Assembly: GCA_008636095.1 (NCBI GenBank)
Contig: VSJD01000168.1
Span: forward strand, 1-10,000
Length of the DNA stretch: 10,000 bases
Origin: Kiritimatiellota bacterium
Lineage (GTDB): Bacteria > Verrucomicrobiota > Kiritimatiellia > JAAZAB01
Direction: 5' to 3'
This document shows positions 1 through 7,331 of this stretch, in pieces; the first letter of the stretch is position 1; every line of letters begins with the position of its first letter. A model generated the notes under the pieces. The model ran no database searches. It worked only from the letters and a program-made list of their open reading frames with translations, and was not told the origin of the DNA. A program made the translations under genes and the position numbers.

Positions 1-222
1 GGTCTGTGCGGCAAGATGAATAACCGCGTCGGGAACAAACCGAGCCATGATCGCAGTTAAGCGGGGACTATCAACGACATCACAATGCTGAAACTGAACT
101 CCTGGATTGGAGACGACAGGGATTCTTTTGTCCAAGCCGATCACCTCATGCCCGGCTGCAAGCAAATAATCAGCCAAATTTCCCCCAATAAAACCGGAGC
201 TGCCTGTAATAAGAATCCTCAT
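1..222 (-). CDS. NAD-dependent epimerase/dehydratase (extended SDR), N-terminal part only
   Basis: Only the first 74 codons lie in the window; the gene runs off the left edge. The start ATG is at 222 and the protein opens MRILITGSSGFIGGNLADYL. This has the Rossmann GxxGxxG dinucleotide-binding motif at residues 7-13 (GSSGFIG), an acidic residue after the second strand (GLD, about 34-36), a CDV segment near 47-49, and HLAAQT at 69-74, the usual strand-4 motif of nucleotide-sugar epimerases and dehydratases. By family these enzymes alter a sugar nucleotide in the cytoplasm using bound NAD(P). The catalytic YxxxK and substrate pocket are outside the window, so UDP-glucose 4-epimerase, GDP-mannose 4,6-dehydratase, a GDP-6-deoxy-sugar reductase and others remain open. 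It follows the GT4 gene by 42 bp and is probably co-transcribed with it. Confidence 0.9.
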   Translation of the reverse strand, partial: MRILITGSSGFIGGNLADYLLAAGHEVIGLDKRIPVVSNPGVQFQHCDVVDSPRLTAIMARFVPDAVIHLAAQT

Positions 223-231
223 TCTCCATAT

Positions 232-238
232 CTCCCTT
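232..238 (-). promoter_or_regulatory. Ribosome binding site of the 222 start
   Basis: On the minus strand AAGGGAG lies 9 nt before the ATG at 222, and a second purine run (GGAGA) touches the ATG. This supports the chosen start and suggests translation independent of the upstream glycosyltransferase gene. Confidence 0.6.
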
Positions 239-264
239 GATGTATGCGCGTTTTCATCAGAGCA

Positions 265-1407
265 TCACGATTGTTCATGGAATGGCGCTGACACTACCTG
301 CTCGAAAACAGTTAAGGTTTTCTCTGCCGCCGTTAGCCAGGAGAAACGCTTGAGATTATGGTATCCCTTGGACACAAGCTCGGTTCGAAGCGTTTGATTA
401 GCAAGAAGTTGCTTCAAGGCCATCACTATCCCTTCGGGAGCAGAGGGATCAAAGAACAGCGCCGCATTGCCGGCAACTTCCGGCATAGACGCCGTATTTG
501 AGCAAGCTACAGGCACACCCGCTGCCATTGCTTCCAGGATAGGCAATCCAAAGCCCTCATATAGGGATGGGAACACAAAAGCAGTGGCATGTTTGAAGAT
601 CTGGCTGAGATCCGCATCAGGAAGAAACCCTGTAAAAACCACGCATCTGTCCATACCAAGTGAATTTGAAAGACTGCGTAAGGATATACCGCGCCTTGGT
701 TCGCGTCCCACCAAGACCAGTTGCACGCCCTCCGCCAAACTTTTAGACACTTGAGCAAACGCATACAGCAGGGCCGGAATATTCTTGGATGGAGTAAGAC
801 TGCTGAAAGCCAGCAAGTACCGGTCGCGTATTCCCAGCCTTGAGGCGAGGTCAGGCCAGTCGCGTTCATCGCAGCCCAGGAAGTTCTTGGGCGCGAGCAG
901 CGTGACCGTTACCTTCTCGGGCGGTACGCTTAAGTATGCCACGATCTGACGACGACTGGATTCAGAAATTGTTAGGACATGATCGGCTCGTTGCGCCGAG
1001 ATCACGAGCAGGAGCCTCAATAACTGCTTTTTCAGAAAGGAAAAAGCGCCGGGATAATTATAGACAATATCAAAAATTGAAACTATCGACTTGCATGGAA
1101 GCACGAATGGAGTCATATAACCCAAAGAATGCAATAAGTCCAAATTATACTTTTTAATTAGACTTGGGAGAAACAATTGTTCATATAAATACCGGCGGCT
1201 GCGCTTTGTTGCGGAGACGGGGCATACAACTCTTTTAAAATTTGACGCTTTTGGCAAGGGCCAGGTTGAACTCTCCCGGTTTACAAAAACTGTAAATTCG
1301 TGCTGCCGGCCTATTTGCGATAAACCATAAATTAATCCTGACGCATAGGTTTCAGAACCACATGCTTTACCAGGAATCATATAAAGCAAATTTAAACCAA
1401 TACGCAC
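265..1407 (-). CDS. GT4 family glycosyltransferase (GT-B fold)
   Basis: The 380-residue length is normal for a GT4 retaining glycosyltransferase. Such enzymes transfer a sugar from a nucleotide donor to a growing lipid-linked oligosaccharide on the cytoplasmic side of the inner membrane. The N-terminal acceptor domain has the glycine-rich segment IPGKACGSETYA near residues 11-22. The C-terminal donor domain starts near LLAFSSLTPSKNIPALLYAF (about 198-217), with the usual lysine after the first strand, followed by LVLVGREP (231-238) and VVFTGFLPDADL (256-267). The EX7E motif is EGFGLPILE at 284-292, followed by AMAAGVPV and SMPEVAGNAALFFDP. No signal peptide or membrane segment is evident. Translation starts at GTG 1407, with AGGA 7 nt upstream overlapping the stop region of the polymerase gene; the two genes are 9 bp apart and likely translationally linked. 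Donor and acceptor sugars cannot be read from sequence. Confidence 0.93.
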   Translation of the reverse strand: MRIGLNLLYMIPGKACGSETYASGLIYGLSQIGRQHEFTVFVNRESSTWPLPKASNFKRVVCPVSATKRSRRYLYEQLFLPSLIKKYNLDLLHSLGYMTPFVLPCKSIVSIFDIVYNYPGAFSFLKKQLLRLLLVISAQRADHVLTISESSRRQIVAYLSVPPEKVTVTLLAPKNFLGCDERDWPDLASRLGIRDRYLLAFSSLTPSKNIPALLYAFAQVSKSLAEGVQLVLVGREPRRGISLRSLSNSLGMDRCVVFTGFLPDADLSQIFKHATAFVFPSLYEGFGLPILEAMAAGVPVACSNTASMPEVAGNAALFFDPSAPEGIVMALKQLLANQTLRTELVSKGYHNLKRFSWLTAAEKTLTVFEQVVSAPFHEQS

Positions 1408-1416
1408 TATGTTTTC

Positions 1417-2919
1417 CTATCCCACGGGAGCCATAAACTTGTCCGGCATATATTTGTTACGCTTGGTTATAATGTTCAACACTATAACAACAGGCAGGAA
1501 CGTCATAAGGAAGCCTAATAATTCACTGGAAAAACCGCTACCCAGCAAACCCCCGCCTATACTCATAAAACATGTGGCATACAAGATTACAACATTACGG
1601 TTAGTATCATAACGCTTGAATTGAGTGTAAATTATTTTTAAAAGGTATCCCGCCGCAAAACAACCGACAATGATCCCCGGTATCCAAAAGTTCCAGTACA
1701 TTTCAGCAATAAGACCCGGCGGGACAGCGCCGGTGCCATAGGTTTCAGCGCCAAAAACCGCCATACCCACGGTGGTATCCACATTCACGGGTTTGGCGGG
1801 CCAAAGCTGACGGGGAATCCAGAGATAAACAATTCTGAACAATGTCGCGCCATACTGGTAGTCAAGATATTCCGGTATTGCGGCCATAATATGGGCCGTT
1901 TTACTGACATCAATACCATTGAGTCCCAAAATTACCGGCTCAAACAAATGAATTACATTGAAATCAGACATGCTAAATTGGTCAAACCTGTTTCCCGCTC
2001 TTAACCCGGTCATGTATCTGACGGAAATTAAGACAAACAAAAAAAGAATAGCAAATTTAAACAAAGGAAATTTCTTGTTACGCAGGTAATATATAATTAC
2101 CACTATATTTAAAAGCCACACCGCAAAACCACCTCTTGTTTGGACGAAAAAATAGAAAAAAAGCGACGTTGTGGATGATATTACAAAGGCCAAAAAAGCT
2201 GTGATCTTTTTAAAATAAACACGCCGCTCGGAAACCATTTTTACAAGAAGAAGACAGTATGCTATATCTGATAAATTTACCAACCATCTTAAATAACCGT
2301 ATACCTTATACTCGCCCAGATCGGTAGAAAGGCCTCGGTAACGGGAAATATTATCCATTGAGATCTGCCCGGTTGTGTTTTTAATATACAAATATAATCC
2401 TATAAAAGAAAGTAACTGCAAAACTATAACGACAACCCAAAAACGTTTTTCAGCCCAATTATCCGATTGAAAAATCTTATATGATATTTTGCGGGACACG
2501 CCGGGTCCTGCGAGATAACCGAAGGTCATCATGCCCATGCCGATCAAAAGCATCAACATGGGCACCAGCAGAAAATCTTTGGAACGACCAAGCAGAAATA
2601 TATCATTGATTCTATCACTATCTGGAATGTCGAATGTAATGTAAATTGCACGCACGAACACACCGATGAAGACCCCATAGAACATCCAATTCCAGGGAGA
2701 AAACCAATCAATCTGCCGGGTGCGAAGGAACGGCACAGTTACGATGCCCATGATAACGGCTGATAGTGAGATAAGGAAAAATGAAGGCTCAAAAATTCCA
2801 ACAAACATAAGTGGCGCGAGGAATACAAAGCCGACTGCCGGTGCCCAGTGAGTGCCCGACTTTGTCAGGGATATGTGTTCGCTTGTCATAGGTTTCAGTT
2901 CCCGGGTATTATCCCGCAT
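1417..2919 (-). CDS. wzy: Wzy-like O-antigen/oligosaccharide repeat-unit polymerase
   Basis: A 500-residue integral membrane protein with about twelve hydrophobic segments (roughly 26-43, 47-64, 78-95, 116-136, 159-180, 206-228, 237-259, 263-279, 284-300, 405-428, 441-461, 465-484). A long loop at about 301-404 is probably periplasmic. That loop carries WIPRQLWPAKP (367-377) and GAVPPG (397-402), which resemble the conserved loop of the O-antigen polysaccharide polymerase (Wzy) family; TRGGF at 261-265 supplies another candidate functional arginine. Wzy proteins join undecaprenyl-diphosphate-linked repeat units in the periplasm. The context, with a flippase and glycosyltransferases, agrees. 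The start is uncertain: ATG 2919 has no clear Shine-Dalgarno, and Met11 (ATG 2889, protein MTSEHISL) is equally plausible. The gene looks AT-rich; 2041-2100 contains 14 G/C in 60. An O-antigen ligase is the main alternative, but the loop motif favours a polymerase. Confidence 0.85.
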   Translation of the reverse strand: MRDNTRELKPMTSEHISLTKSGTHWAPAVGFVFLAPLMFVGIFEPSFFLISLSAVIMGIVTVPFLRTRQIDWFSPWNWMFYGVFIGVFVRAIYITFDIPDSDRINDIFLLGRSKDFLLVPMLMLLIGMGMMTFGYLAGPGVSRKISYKIFQSDNWAEKRFWVVVIVLQLLSFIGLYLYIKNTTGQISMDNISRYRGLSTDLGEYKVYGYLRWLVNLSDIAYCLLLVKMVSERRVYFKKITAFLAFVISSTTSLFFYFFVQTRGGFAVWLLNIVVIIYYLRNKKFPLFKFAILFLFVLISVRYMTGLRAGNRFDQFSMSDFNVIHLFEPVILGLNGIDVSKTAHIMAAIPEYLDYQYGATLFRIVYLWIPRQLWPAKPVNVDTTVGMAVFGAETYGTGAVPPGLIAEMYWNFWIPGIIVGCFAAGYLLKIIYTQFKRYDTNRNVVILYATCFMSIGGGLLGSGFSSELLGFLMTFLPVVIVLNIITKRNKYMPDKFMAPVG

Positions 2920-2940
2920 GACGCTCAGGCTGTAGGCTAC

Positions 2941-2956
2941 GCGGGCTTAAGCCCGC
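2941..2956. repeat. Perfect 16-bp palindrome GCGGGCTTAAGCCCGC
   Basis: The sequence equals its own reverse complement over all 16 bases. It lies 21 nt upstream of the polymerase ATG at 2919, so as RNA it would form a GC-rich hairpin just before the ribosome-binding region, or as DNA it could be a site for a dimeric protein. No T-run follows on either strand, which argues against a simple intrinsic terminator. Confidence 0.75.
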
Positions 2957-2966
2957 CGCGTCACTA

Positions 2967-2985
2967 CGCTTGCGCTCCGCAAGCG
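2967..2985. repeat. Hairpin, 8-bp stem and 3-nt loop (CGCTTGCG CTC CGCAAGCG)
   Basis: CGCTTGCG at 2967-2974 pairs perfectly with CGCAAGCG at 2978-2985 around CTC. It stands 10 bp from the 16-bp palindrome. The two could fold as consecutive hairpins in a leader RNA of the polymerase gene. An alternative pairing is possible because GCGGC at 2983-2987 can compete for partners in the flanking CCGCG sequence. Confidence 0.7.
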
Positions 2986-3011
2986 GCGTGGCAACCCAGT
3001 GAAGTTTTAAC

Positions 3012-3036
3012 CACGAAACACTAAATACACGAAAGT
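3012..3036 (+). repeat. Degenerate 9-nt-period repeat, CACGAAA type
   Basis: CACGAAACA (3012-3020) and CACGAAAGT (3028-3036) flank the 7-nt CTAAATA (3021-3027). The middle piece reads as a third 9-nt unit that has lost two bases. Two full units plus one damaged unit is a short array, but the pattern is matched by the CACGGAT blocks nearby. Confidence 0.55.
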
Positions 3037-3081
3037 TTACCCGCCTTAGGCTGCGCCAGAGGCGACCAGGGACATTTTTAC

Positions 3082-3108
3082 CACGGATATCGCTGATGAC
3101 ACTGATGT
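3082..3108 (+). repeat. Degenerate 9-nt-period repeat, CACGGAT type, forward copy
   Basis: Three consecutive 9-mers are CACGGATAT, CGCTGATGA and CACTGATGT. They are diverged copies of the unit seen, inverted and better conserved, at 3184-3210. ACCACGGAT at 3080-3088 is the exact reverse complement of ATCCGTGGT at 3204-3212. Confidence 0.55.
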
Positions 3109-3183
3109 CAGTCCAACTAACAAACCGTTTATTTATCTACATCTCTCTCTGTTACCCGCCTGCAACGCTGTAGCACTGCGGGC

Positions 3184-3210
3184 ATGTCCGTGCCATCCGT
3201 GTAATCCGTG
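3184..3210 (-). repeat. 9-nt-period repeat, CACGGAT type, inverted copy
   Basis: On the minus strand three 9-mers stand in tandem: CACGGATTA (3210-3202), CACGGATGG (3201-3193) and CACGGACAT (3192-3184). The 23 bases 3190-3212, reverse complemented, match 3080-3102 at 18 of 23 positions. The two blocks thus bound a 133-bp unit (3080-3212) with imperfect inverted ends. Confidence 0.7.
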
Positions 3211-3241
3211 GTGAGTAATTACGGTTTCGATTCAAACGGTG

Positions 3242-4603
3242 TTATACGAGTTCATACGCTTCCAATCCGATATCCGGAATCCGCTTCCAGATTGATCGGT
3301 CCACTGGAGCGCCGGATACAAGCGACTGGATCAGCGTCGCCGCCAGTTCCCCGGAATGACCATCATGGCGCGTGCCAACAGTGGCGCAATATAACTTGGC
3401 TTTCGCCCGCACCGAGGGCTTATTCCTGGAGAGTTCTTCGATGCAACGACATACTTGCTGCGGTTCCGAGAAATATTCCACCAACCCATAGTGCTGAAAA
3501 CCATACCAGTCAAGTTTTCTTTCAGTAAAGTCATAATACAATGGAAGAACATCCATAAGGGCCGCTTCCAGGAGAATACCTGAGTCACCGGCGATAACGG
3601 AATCCACCCTTCTCAGGAAATCAAAGGAAAGTTCTAGCCTGGAATCCGAAAATTCAACACCGTATTTTCCGGCTAAGTCTTGCCACTCGCTCACTCTGAG
3701 ATCCGCATTATGAGGCCGAAGGATAAGCGGCAGTATTGTAAACTCCTGGCGAATCTGCGCCAGCAATTGTTCTGTCCGAAGCAACGGCCCCAAATCATTT
3801 GTACAGACACCTATCGAATGCACCCGTGCCTGAACATTAATATGCCGCAAATATGCGTCGAACTTGGGCATGCCGATCAGAAATATTCGCACGGGCGTCA
3901 TGCCGGCGTGAGCCAACCTGCTCAACGCAACCCGCCCCTCGAGCAAAGCGTAATCAGACTGCAGTGGTGATATGATCGCCGGGATGGAGGCATGCTGCAA
4001 ATAAAAAGCGGGAATATGCTCGTCACGGGCAGCCTTGTACAACACACGGTGATATGTATAGAGGTGATTCGCCAAGACAACTGCTCGTGGCCTTTGCCGT
4101 TGGAACCACATCCTGGCGGTGATATAGAGCCCATAGGACAGCCAGTAGTGATCGAATATATAGCCAAACGATTTCTTCTTATAACCTTTGGCTTTCAAGA
4201 AATGGTTCACCACCAATGGTAAATATGCACAGGATAACGTATAGGCCCAGACAAACGGGAAAGGAAAAGGGGCTTCATTACTGCCCGTGAGATAAGCAGT
4301 CGGCATCCGGGCAGACACAGGCTTCAGGCTATCTATCTCGTTTTTTGATAAAGCGAAGAAAACAAAGCCTCCCGGAAGCATAGTTGTACGCCTTCGATGC
4401 CAGTATTCGATTAAACTTTTATAAAAGTGCCGGAAATAAATGCCGATTCTTACCGTAGCGCCCTTTCTGGGGAGACCATTGACCTTCATCCAATACCCAC
4501 TTGATAATGTATTTAGAGATTCAGAACTAAACTCATAAGCGAGGTCAAAAATGTCCAACTTAGACGCTTCACGAAACAATGATAAGTAATATTTGATCTT
4601 CAT
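3242..4603 (-). CDS. Putative GT-B-like transferase (CDP-glycerol glycerophosphotransferase/capsule type), poorly characterised
   Basis: 453 residues, soluble or membrane-associated, with no signal peptide. I do not recognise a named protein, but the C-terminal half looks like the donor domain of a GT-B transferase. YLQHASIP at 201-208 resembles the QHG-type motif of CDP-glycerol glycerophosphotransferase and capsule enzymes. ILRPHNAD at 294-301 resembles their RPHP-type motif. VIAGDSGILLEAALMDVLPLYYD at 336-358 is the usual nucleotide-end strand-loop-helix in which a serine and a glutamate (here S341 and E346) contact the donor. The glycine of QHG is replaced by Ala. The N-terminal 200 residues are basic and aromatic and unassigned. 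The gene starts 34 bp after the flippase stop, with no clear Shine-Dalgarno, and is last before the repeat-rich spacer. A polyol-phosphate transferase, a KDO-type or other sugar transferase, or a distant epimerase-fold protein are all possible. Confidence 0.7.
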   Translation of the reverse strand: MKIKYYLSLFREASKLDIFDLAYEFSSESLNTLSSGYWMKVNGLPRKGATVRIGIYFRHFYKSLIEYWHRRRTTMLPGGFVFFALSKNEIDSLKPVSARMPTAYLTGSNEAPFPFPFVWAYTLSCAYLPLVVNHFLKAKGYKKKSFGYIFDHYWLSYGLYITARMWFQRQRPRAVVLANHLYTYHRVLYKAARDEHIPAFYLQHASIPAIISPLQSDYALLEGRVALSRLAHAGMTPVRIFLIGMPKFDAYLRHINVQARVHSIGVCTNDLGPLLRTEQLLAQIRQEFTILPLILRPHNADLRVSEWQDLAGKYGVEFSDSRLELSFDFLRRVDSVIAGDSGILLEAALMDVLPLYYDFTERKLDWYGFQHYGLVEYFSEPQQVCRCIEELSRNKPSVRAKAKLYCATVGTRHDGHSGELAATLIQSLVSGAPVDRSIWKRIPDIGLEAYELV

Positions 4604-4637
4604 TTGTAACTATGCAGGTTGTTGGATGAACTTCGGA

Positions 4638-6026
4638 TCATTTTGAAACAATCTCCCCGCCGTGCCATTTACGCCGGCAGTTCAGAAAAATTACTAAATT
4701 CCAGGGGAATAAAATAATAATAGATAAAAGATAGGCCGAAGCCACGCCGATGGCCCCAAATTTGCGACCCAAGATCAGCGACGACAAACCGATTATAACT
4801 CCCGCTACAATAGAAAGAACCATATACGGCTCCCTTTTATGGGCCCGCAAATAGACCGACGTCGGATGCAAGACACTCCCCACCACAACACCAAGCAGTA
4901 ATAACGCCATTGGCAAGGGAGGCAAAAGACGTGCCGCCAAGGGATAATGTAATATATTCAAGCCATAAACCAGCAACCATATGGCCAGCCCGCCCGCCAA
5001 TAGCACGCTGAGCACTACCGCGATAATGCGATAAAGGATATGATCAATTGCCTTATATTCTTTGAGGGCGATCATAACTGCGAATTGAGGCCCTCGCGGT
5101 GCGCTCCACATTGCCGCCACGCTCCCCAAGGCCCCGACAAGCGCCCAGGACATACCGAATTGTCCCGCCGCCACCGGTCCATGAAAATGAAACAGTATCG
5201 GTGTAAATATATAATACGTAAAATAACCGCTCAGGTAACTAACGGCCGTGCGCCACTGAACCTGCCAGATTTCACCCCACCAATTGACACACGCGCCAGC
5301 TGGTCTTGAGAAAAAGGATTGAAGGAAATGCCGGTAGCGCCGCAGGAGAAAGACGGCCGCCCAGACCAGCAGAATCATTGTTGAAATTGAAGCCGTCCAT
5401 AAACCGGCGCCAAGTGATATTGAAGTCCAAATCGCCAAAGTAACAAACACGGCGCCAACCGTCCGGAAAAAATACACCTGAGAGACCTGATTGCATCCCT
5501 CAAGCAATGACCACACCGGCATCAACGCCATATTAATGCCGCTAAGAATGCACAAGGTAAACCACGGCGCTACCCATGTTACGCCTGCATTGGGCGACCG
5601 GGAAAAGAACAGATAGCCGGCCGTTCCGATACCAAGGGCAACGATCGCGCCAGCCATTAAATACCAGCGGAATGATACCCGTCCCAGGCTGACCAGCCGG
5701 GAATATGCGTCGGCATCCCCCACAATCCGTCCCTGTTGATCAAGCGACAGCTTTGCCCATTCATGGCTGGCAAAATATTTAACTATATTGCTAAACCCTA
5801 ATTCAACGAGAAAATTAAGCGCGAGAACACTGCTGAAAGTGTAATAATAACCCTGAACTTCTGGAGTAAAAACAATCACGATGAGAATCATCGTTACCGG
5901 CCCGGTCATAACCCCCCAGCCGGTACCCATGATTCCGTAGACCGTGGCACGGGTAACCTGGGCACGGAGTAACAACTCTTTTACCACCCTAAACACCCGC
6001 TTAAACATATGCACAATAAAAGACAT
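4638..6026 (-). CDS. wzx: Wzx-like polysaccharide flippase (MOP superfamily)
   Basis: 462 residues with about twelve hydrophobic segments (roughly 37-55, 59-78, 119-141, 149-170, 181-200, 205-228, 261-282, 287-306, 332-355, 364-390, 401-421, 424-449) after a basic, cytoplasmic N-terminus. This is the size and topology of Wzx/RfbX-type translocases. FTPEVQGYYYTFSSVLAL (53-70) and the following VELGFSNIVKYFASHEWA match the TM2-TM3 region I associate with polysaccharide flippases. The C-terminal segment around YLRAHKREPYMVLSIVAGV and RKFGAIGVASAYLLS is also typical. Its role would be to move the undecaprenyl-diphosphate-linked repeat unit from cytoplasm to periplasm for the polymerase. ATG 6026 lies 5 bp after the stop of the preceding glycosyltransferase gene, with only a weak GGA upstream, so translational coupling is likely. 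Met7 (ATG 6008) is an alternative start. Confidence 0.88.
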   Translation of the reverse strand: MSFIVHMFKRVFRVVKELLLRAQVTRATVYGIMGTGWGVMTGPVTMILIVIVFTPEVQGYYYTFSSVLALNFLVELGFSNIVKYFASHEWAKLSLDQQGRIVGDADAYSRLVSLGRVSFRWYLMAGAIVALGIGTAGYLFFSRSPNAGVTWVAPWFTLCILSGINMALMPVWSLLEGCNQVSQVYFFRTVGAVFVTLAIWTSISLGAGLWTASISTMILLVWAAVFLLRRYRHFLQSFFSRPAGACVNWWGEIWQVQWRTAVSYLSGYFTYYIFTPILFHFHGPVAAGQFGMSWALVGALGSVAAMWSAPRGPQFAVMIALKEYKAIDHILYRIIAVVLSVLLAGGLAIWLLVYGLNILHYPLAARLLPPLPMALLLLGVVVGSVLHPTSVYLRAHKREPYMVLSIVAGVIIGLSSLILGRKFGAIGVASAYLLSIIILFPWNLVIFLNCRRKWHGGEIVSK

Positions 6027-6031
6027 TTATT

Positions 6032-7318
6032 CTATTCCAGCCAATCGCGATGCTGGCGCAAAAATACCGTACCGATCCGCGCATGGATATCACAATTGCG
6101 GTCGGATGGGATATATTGCCGAAAGGTGGCCCAGAACCGTTGCTGCAGGTCCTCATCTCCCGGCTGCGATTGCCATTGACCTTTCAAGCGCTCATCCACC
6201 TCTATGGCCAAGTCACAAATTTCTTCAGGCGTATTACAGATGAGTTCGACGCCGGCTGCTTCATACTCCTGACTCGTGCAAGCGCATGCCAGGCCGGTCT
6301 CAAACAGCTCGCGGAGGCTGAGAAAGCGTTGTTTTTCCCTGTGCCAGGAGCGTTTGAGAATGATAAACCATGGTTCATAGTCCTTTTCAAAAAAGTTGGA
6401 CAACAAAGTAAAGTTTACCATCAACAAAGGCTTACGGAAGATTAGTGGTATGCACCAAATCCCTGAATCATTACCAAGAAAGAAAGCCCCATGAGCAAGC
6501 AGATAGATATCCATAAATTCGCTTCGCAACGGGCTGTTGGCGTAGTCGATAATCTTGGGGTCAGGTGAGGTAAGAGCCTCCTCCACTATCGAACCAACAC
6601 GGACAACGTAGTAACCTCGTTTGCTCAATTCCTCGGCAGCGGAGACCATGGTCTGCACGCTAAAGTCACGATAATCGTGATAAGCCCAGCGACCTCCCAA
6701 TGCCTTATCTAGGTATGCGCCATCGCGGTTATGAATGCAGACCCAAGAGGCACCCGAAGGGATGCCCAATTTCCGCAGTAATGCCTGACCCCGGCAATGT
6801 TCTTCAGCGGTGAAACCCAGATGCGACTTAGTCGCCAAAAAGAGTCTGTAATCCGATCCCCGGTCATAGAGTTTCACATGATGCACCTCGCCGCGAGTCC
6901 AGAATCGGCAAGCGCGGTCCAGGATGTTCCACAGCCAGGCCCTCGGAGTAAGACACAGGGTCCTTGCCCACATCATTTGGAGCTGGCGGTTGCAAGCCGG
7001 TTCGGGACAGCCGATGACATCTATAGTTCGCCTGCGCGGATTCTCGTGATCATGGGCACACAGATAGGCTTCAGTGTCAGCGGCAAAATGCCCAATACGC
7101 TGGCTCACAATTGTCCCAAAGCGCAGCCGGACGAAGGGGCGGATGGCCACGATGAACAACACCAAGGGCGCCGCCCCGATGATACCTATCAGAGACAGAA
7201 GTCTTCTCGGCAGTAATTGGCTGAACAATTGCACCTTGCGAGCAAATACGGGCCAACCGCCTGCTTTCAGTTGATCAATCTGACGTTGCAAAAAAGATTG
7301 TTGGTTAACCCTTAACAT
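6032..7318 (-). CDS. Putative glycosyltransferase, TIGR04372 type
   Basis: 428 residues. The pattern fits the TIGR04372 family of putative glycosyltransferases found in surface-glycan loci. A hydrophobic segment at about 42-58 is followed by RIGHFAADTEAYL (74-86). VCIHNRDGAYL (193-203), YHDYRDFS (213-220), GYYVVRVGS (235-243), SPLRSEFMDIYLLA (262-275) and GNDSG (282-286) lie in the C-terminal half, and GNDSG sits where GT-B enzymes bind the nucleotide sugar. This is family knowledge by recall; the reaction is not experimentally defined as far as I know. The N-terminal hydrophobic helix suggests attachment to the inner membrane face, where a lipid-linked acceptor would be. The ATG at 7318 is the first possible start, because an in-frame TGA lies four codons upstream. 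It opens the second gene group, 224 bp after the SDR gene. The gene looks GC-richer than its neighbours (37 of 60 in 6901-6960). Confidence 0.85.
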   Translation of the reverse strand: MLRVNQQSFLQRQIDQLKAGGWPVFARKVQLFSQLLPRRLLSLIGIIGAAPLVLFIVAIRPFVRLRFGTIVSQRIGHFAADTEAYLCAHDHENPRRRTIDVIGCPEPACNRQLQMMWARTLCLTPRAWLWNILDRACRFWTRGEVHHVKLYDRGSDYRLFLATKSHLGFTAEEHCRGQALLRKLGIPSGASWVCIHNRDGAYLDKALGGRWAYHDYRDFSVQTMVSAAEELSKRGYYVVRVGSIVEEALTSPDPKIIDYANSPLRSEFMDIYLLAHGAFFLGNDSGIWCIPLIFRKPLLMVNFTLLSNFFEKDYEPWFIILKRSWHREKQRFLSLRELFETGLACACTSQEYEAAGVELICNTPEEICDLAIEVDERLKGQWQSQPGDEDLQQRFWATFRQYIPSDRNCDIHARIGTVFLRQHRDWLE

Positions 7319-7331
7319 TGCGCTTCTTCAT

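Larger units (their letters stand above)
2920..3241. other. 322-bp intergenic spacer, repeat-rich, no gene
   Basis: No convincing coding region is present. Running from low to high coordinate, the spacer holds a 16-bp palindrome and an 8-bp-stem hairpin (2941-2985), a CACGAAA repeat block (3012-3036), and CACGGAT-type blocks facing each other (3082-3108 and 3184-3210). A 10-mer TTACCCGCCT occurs at 3037-3046 and again at 3152-3161. A weak hairpin pairs CCCGC 3155-3159 with GCGGG 3178-3182. In transcription order it follows the GT-B gene and precedes the polymerase gene, so it could end one transcript and lead another. I found neither a hairpin followed by a T-run on the minus strand nor a clear sigma70 promoter. 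Confidence 0.75.

Noticed and set aside
3155..3182. Terminator hairpin after the GT-B-like gene (CCCGC with GCGGG)
   Set aside because: The stem is only 5 bp with a long loop, and no T-run follows on the minus strand.
3012..3210. Possible small CRISPR array
   Set aside because: The repeat units are only 9 nt, tandem without unique spacers, and occur in both orientations.
3208..3528. Plus-strand open frame of 106 codons starting in the repeat spacer
   Set aside because: Most of it is antisense to the GT-B-like gene, its start lies within the CACGGAT repeat, and the translation has no recognisable domain.
5015..5022. ops-like element (minus strand CGCGGTAG against GGCGGTAG) for RfaH control
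   Set aside because: It has one mismatch and lies inside the flippase coding region rather than in a leader; expected by chance.
6797..7216. Plus-strand open frame of 139 codons opposite the TIGR04372 gene, and a 131-codon one at 6050-6445
   Set aside because: Both lie wholly or almost wholly antisense to a well-supported gene, show no family motif and have low-complexity, proline/arginine-rich composition typical of reverse-frame shadows in GC-richer DNA.
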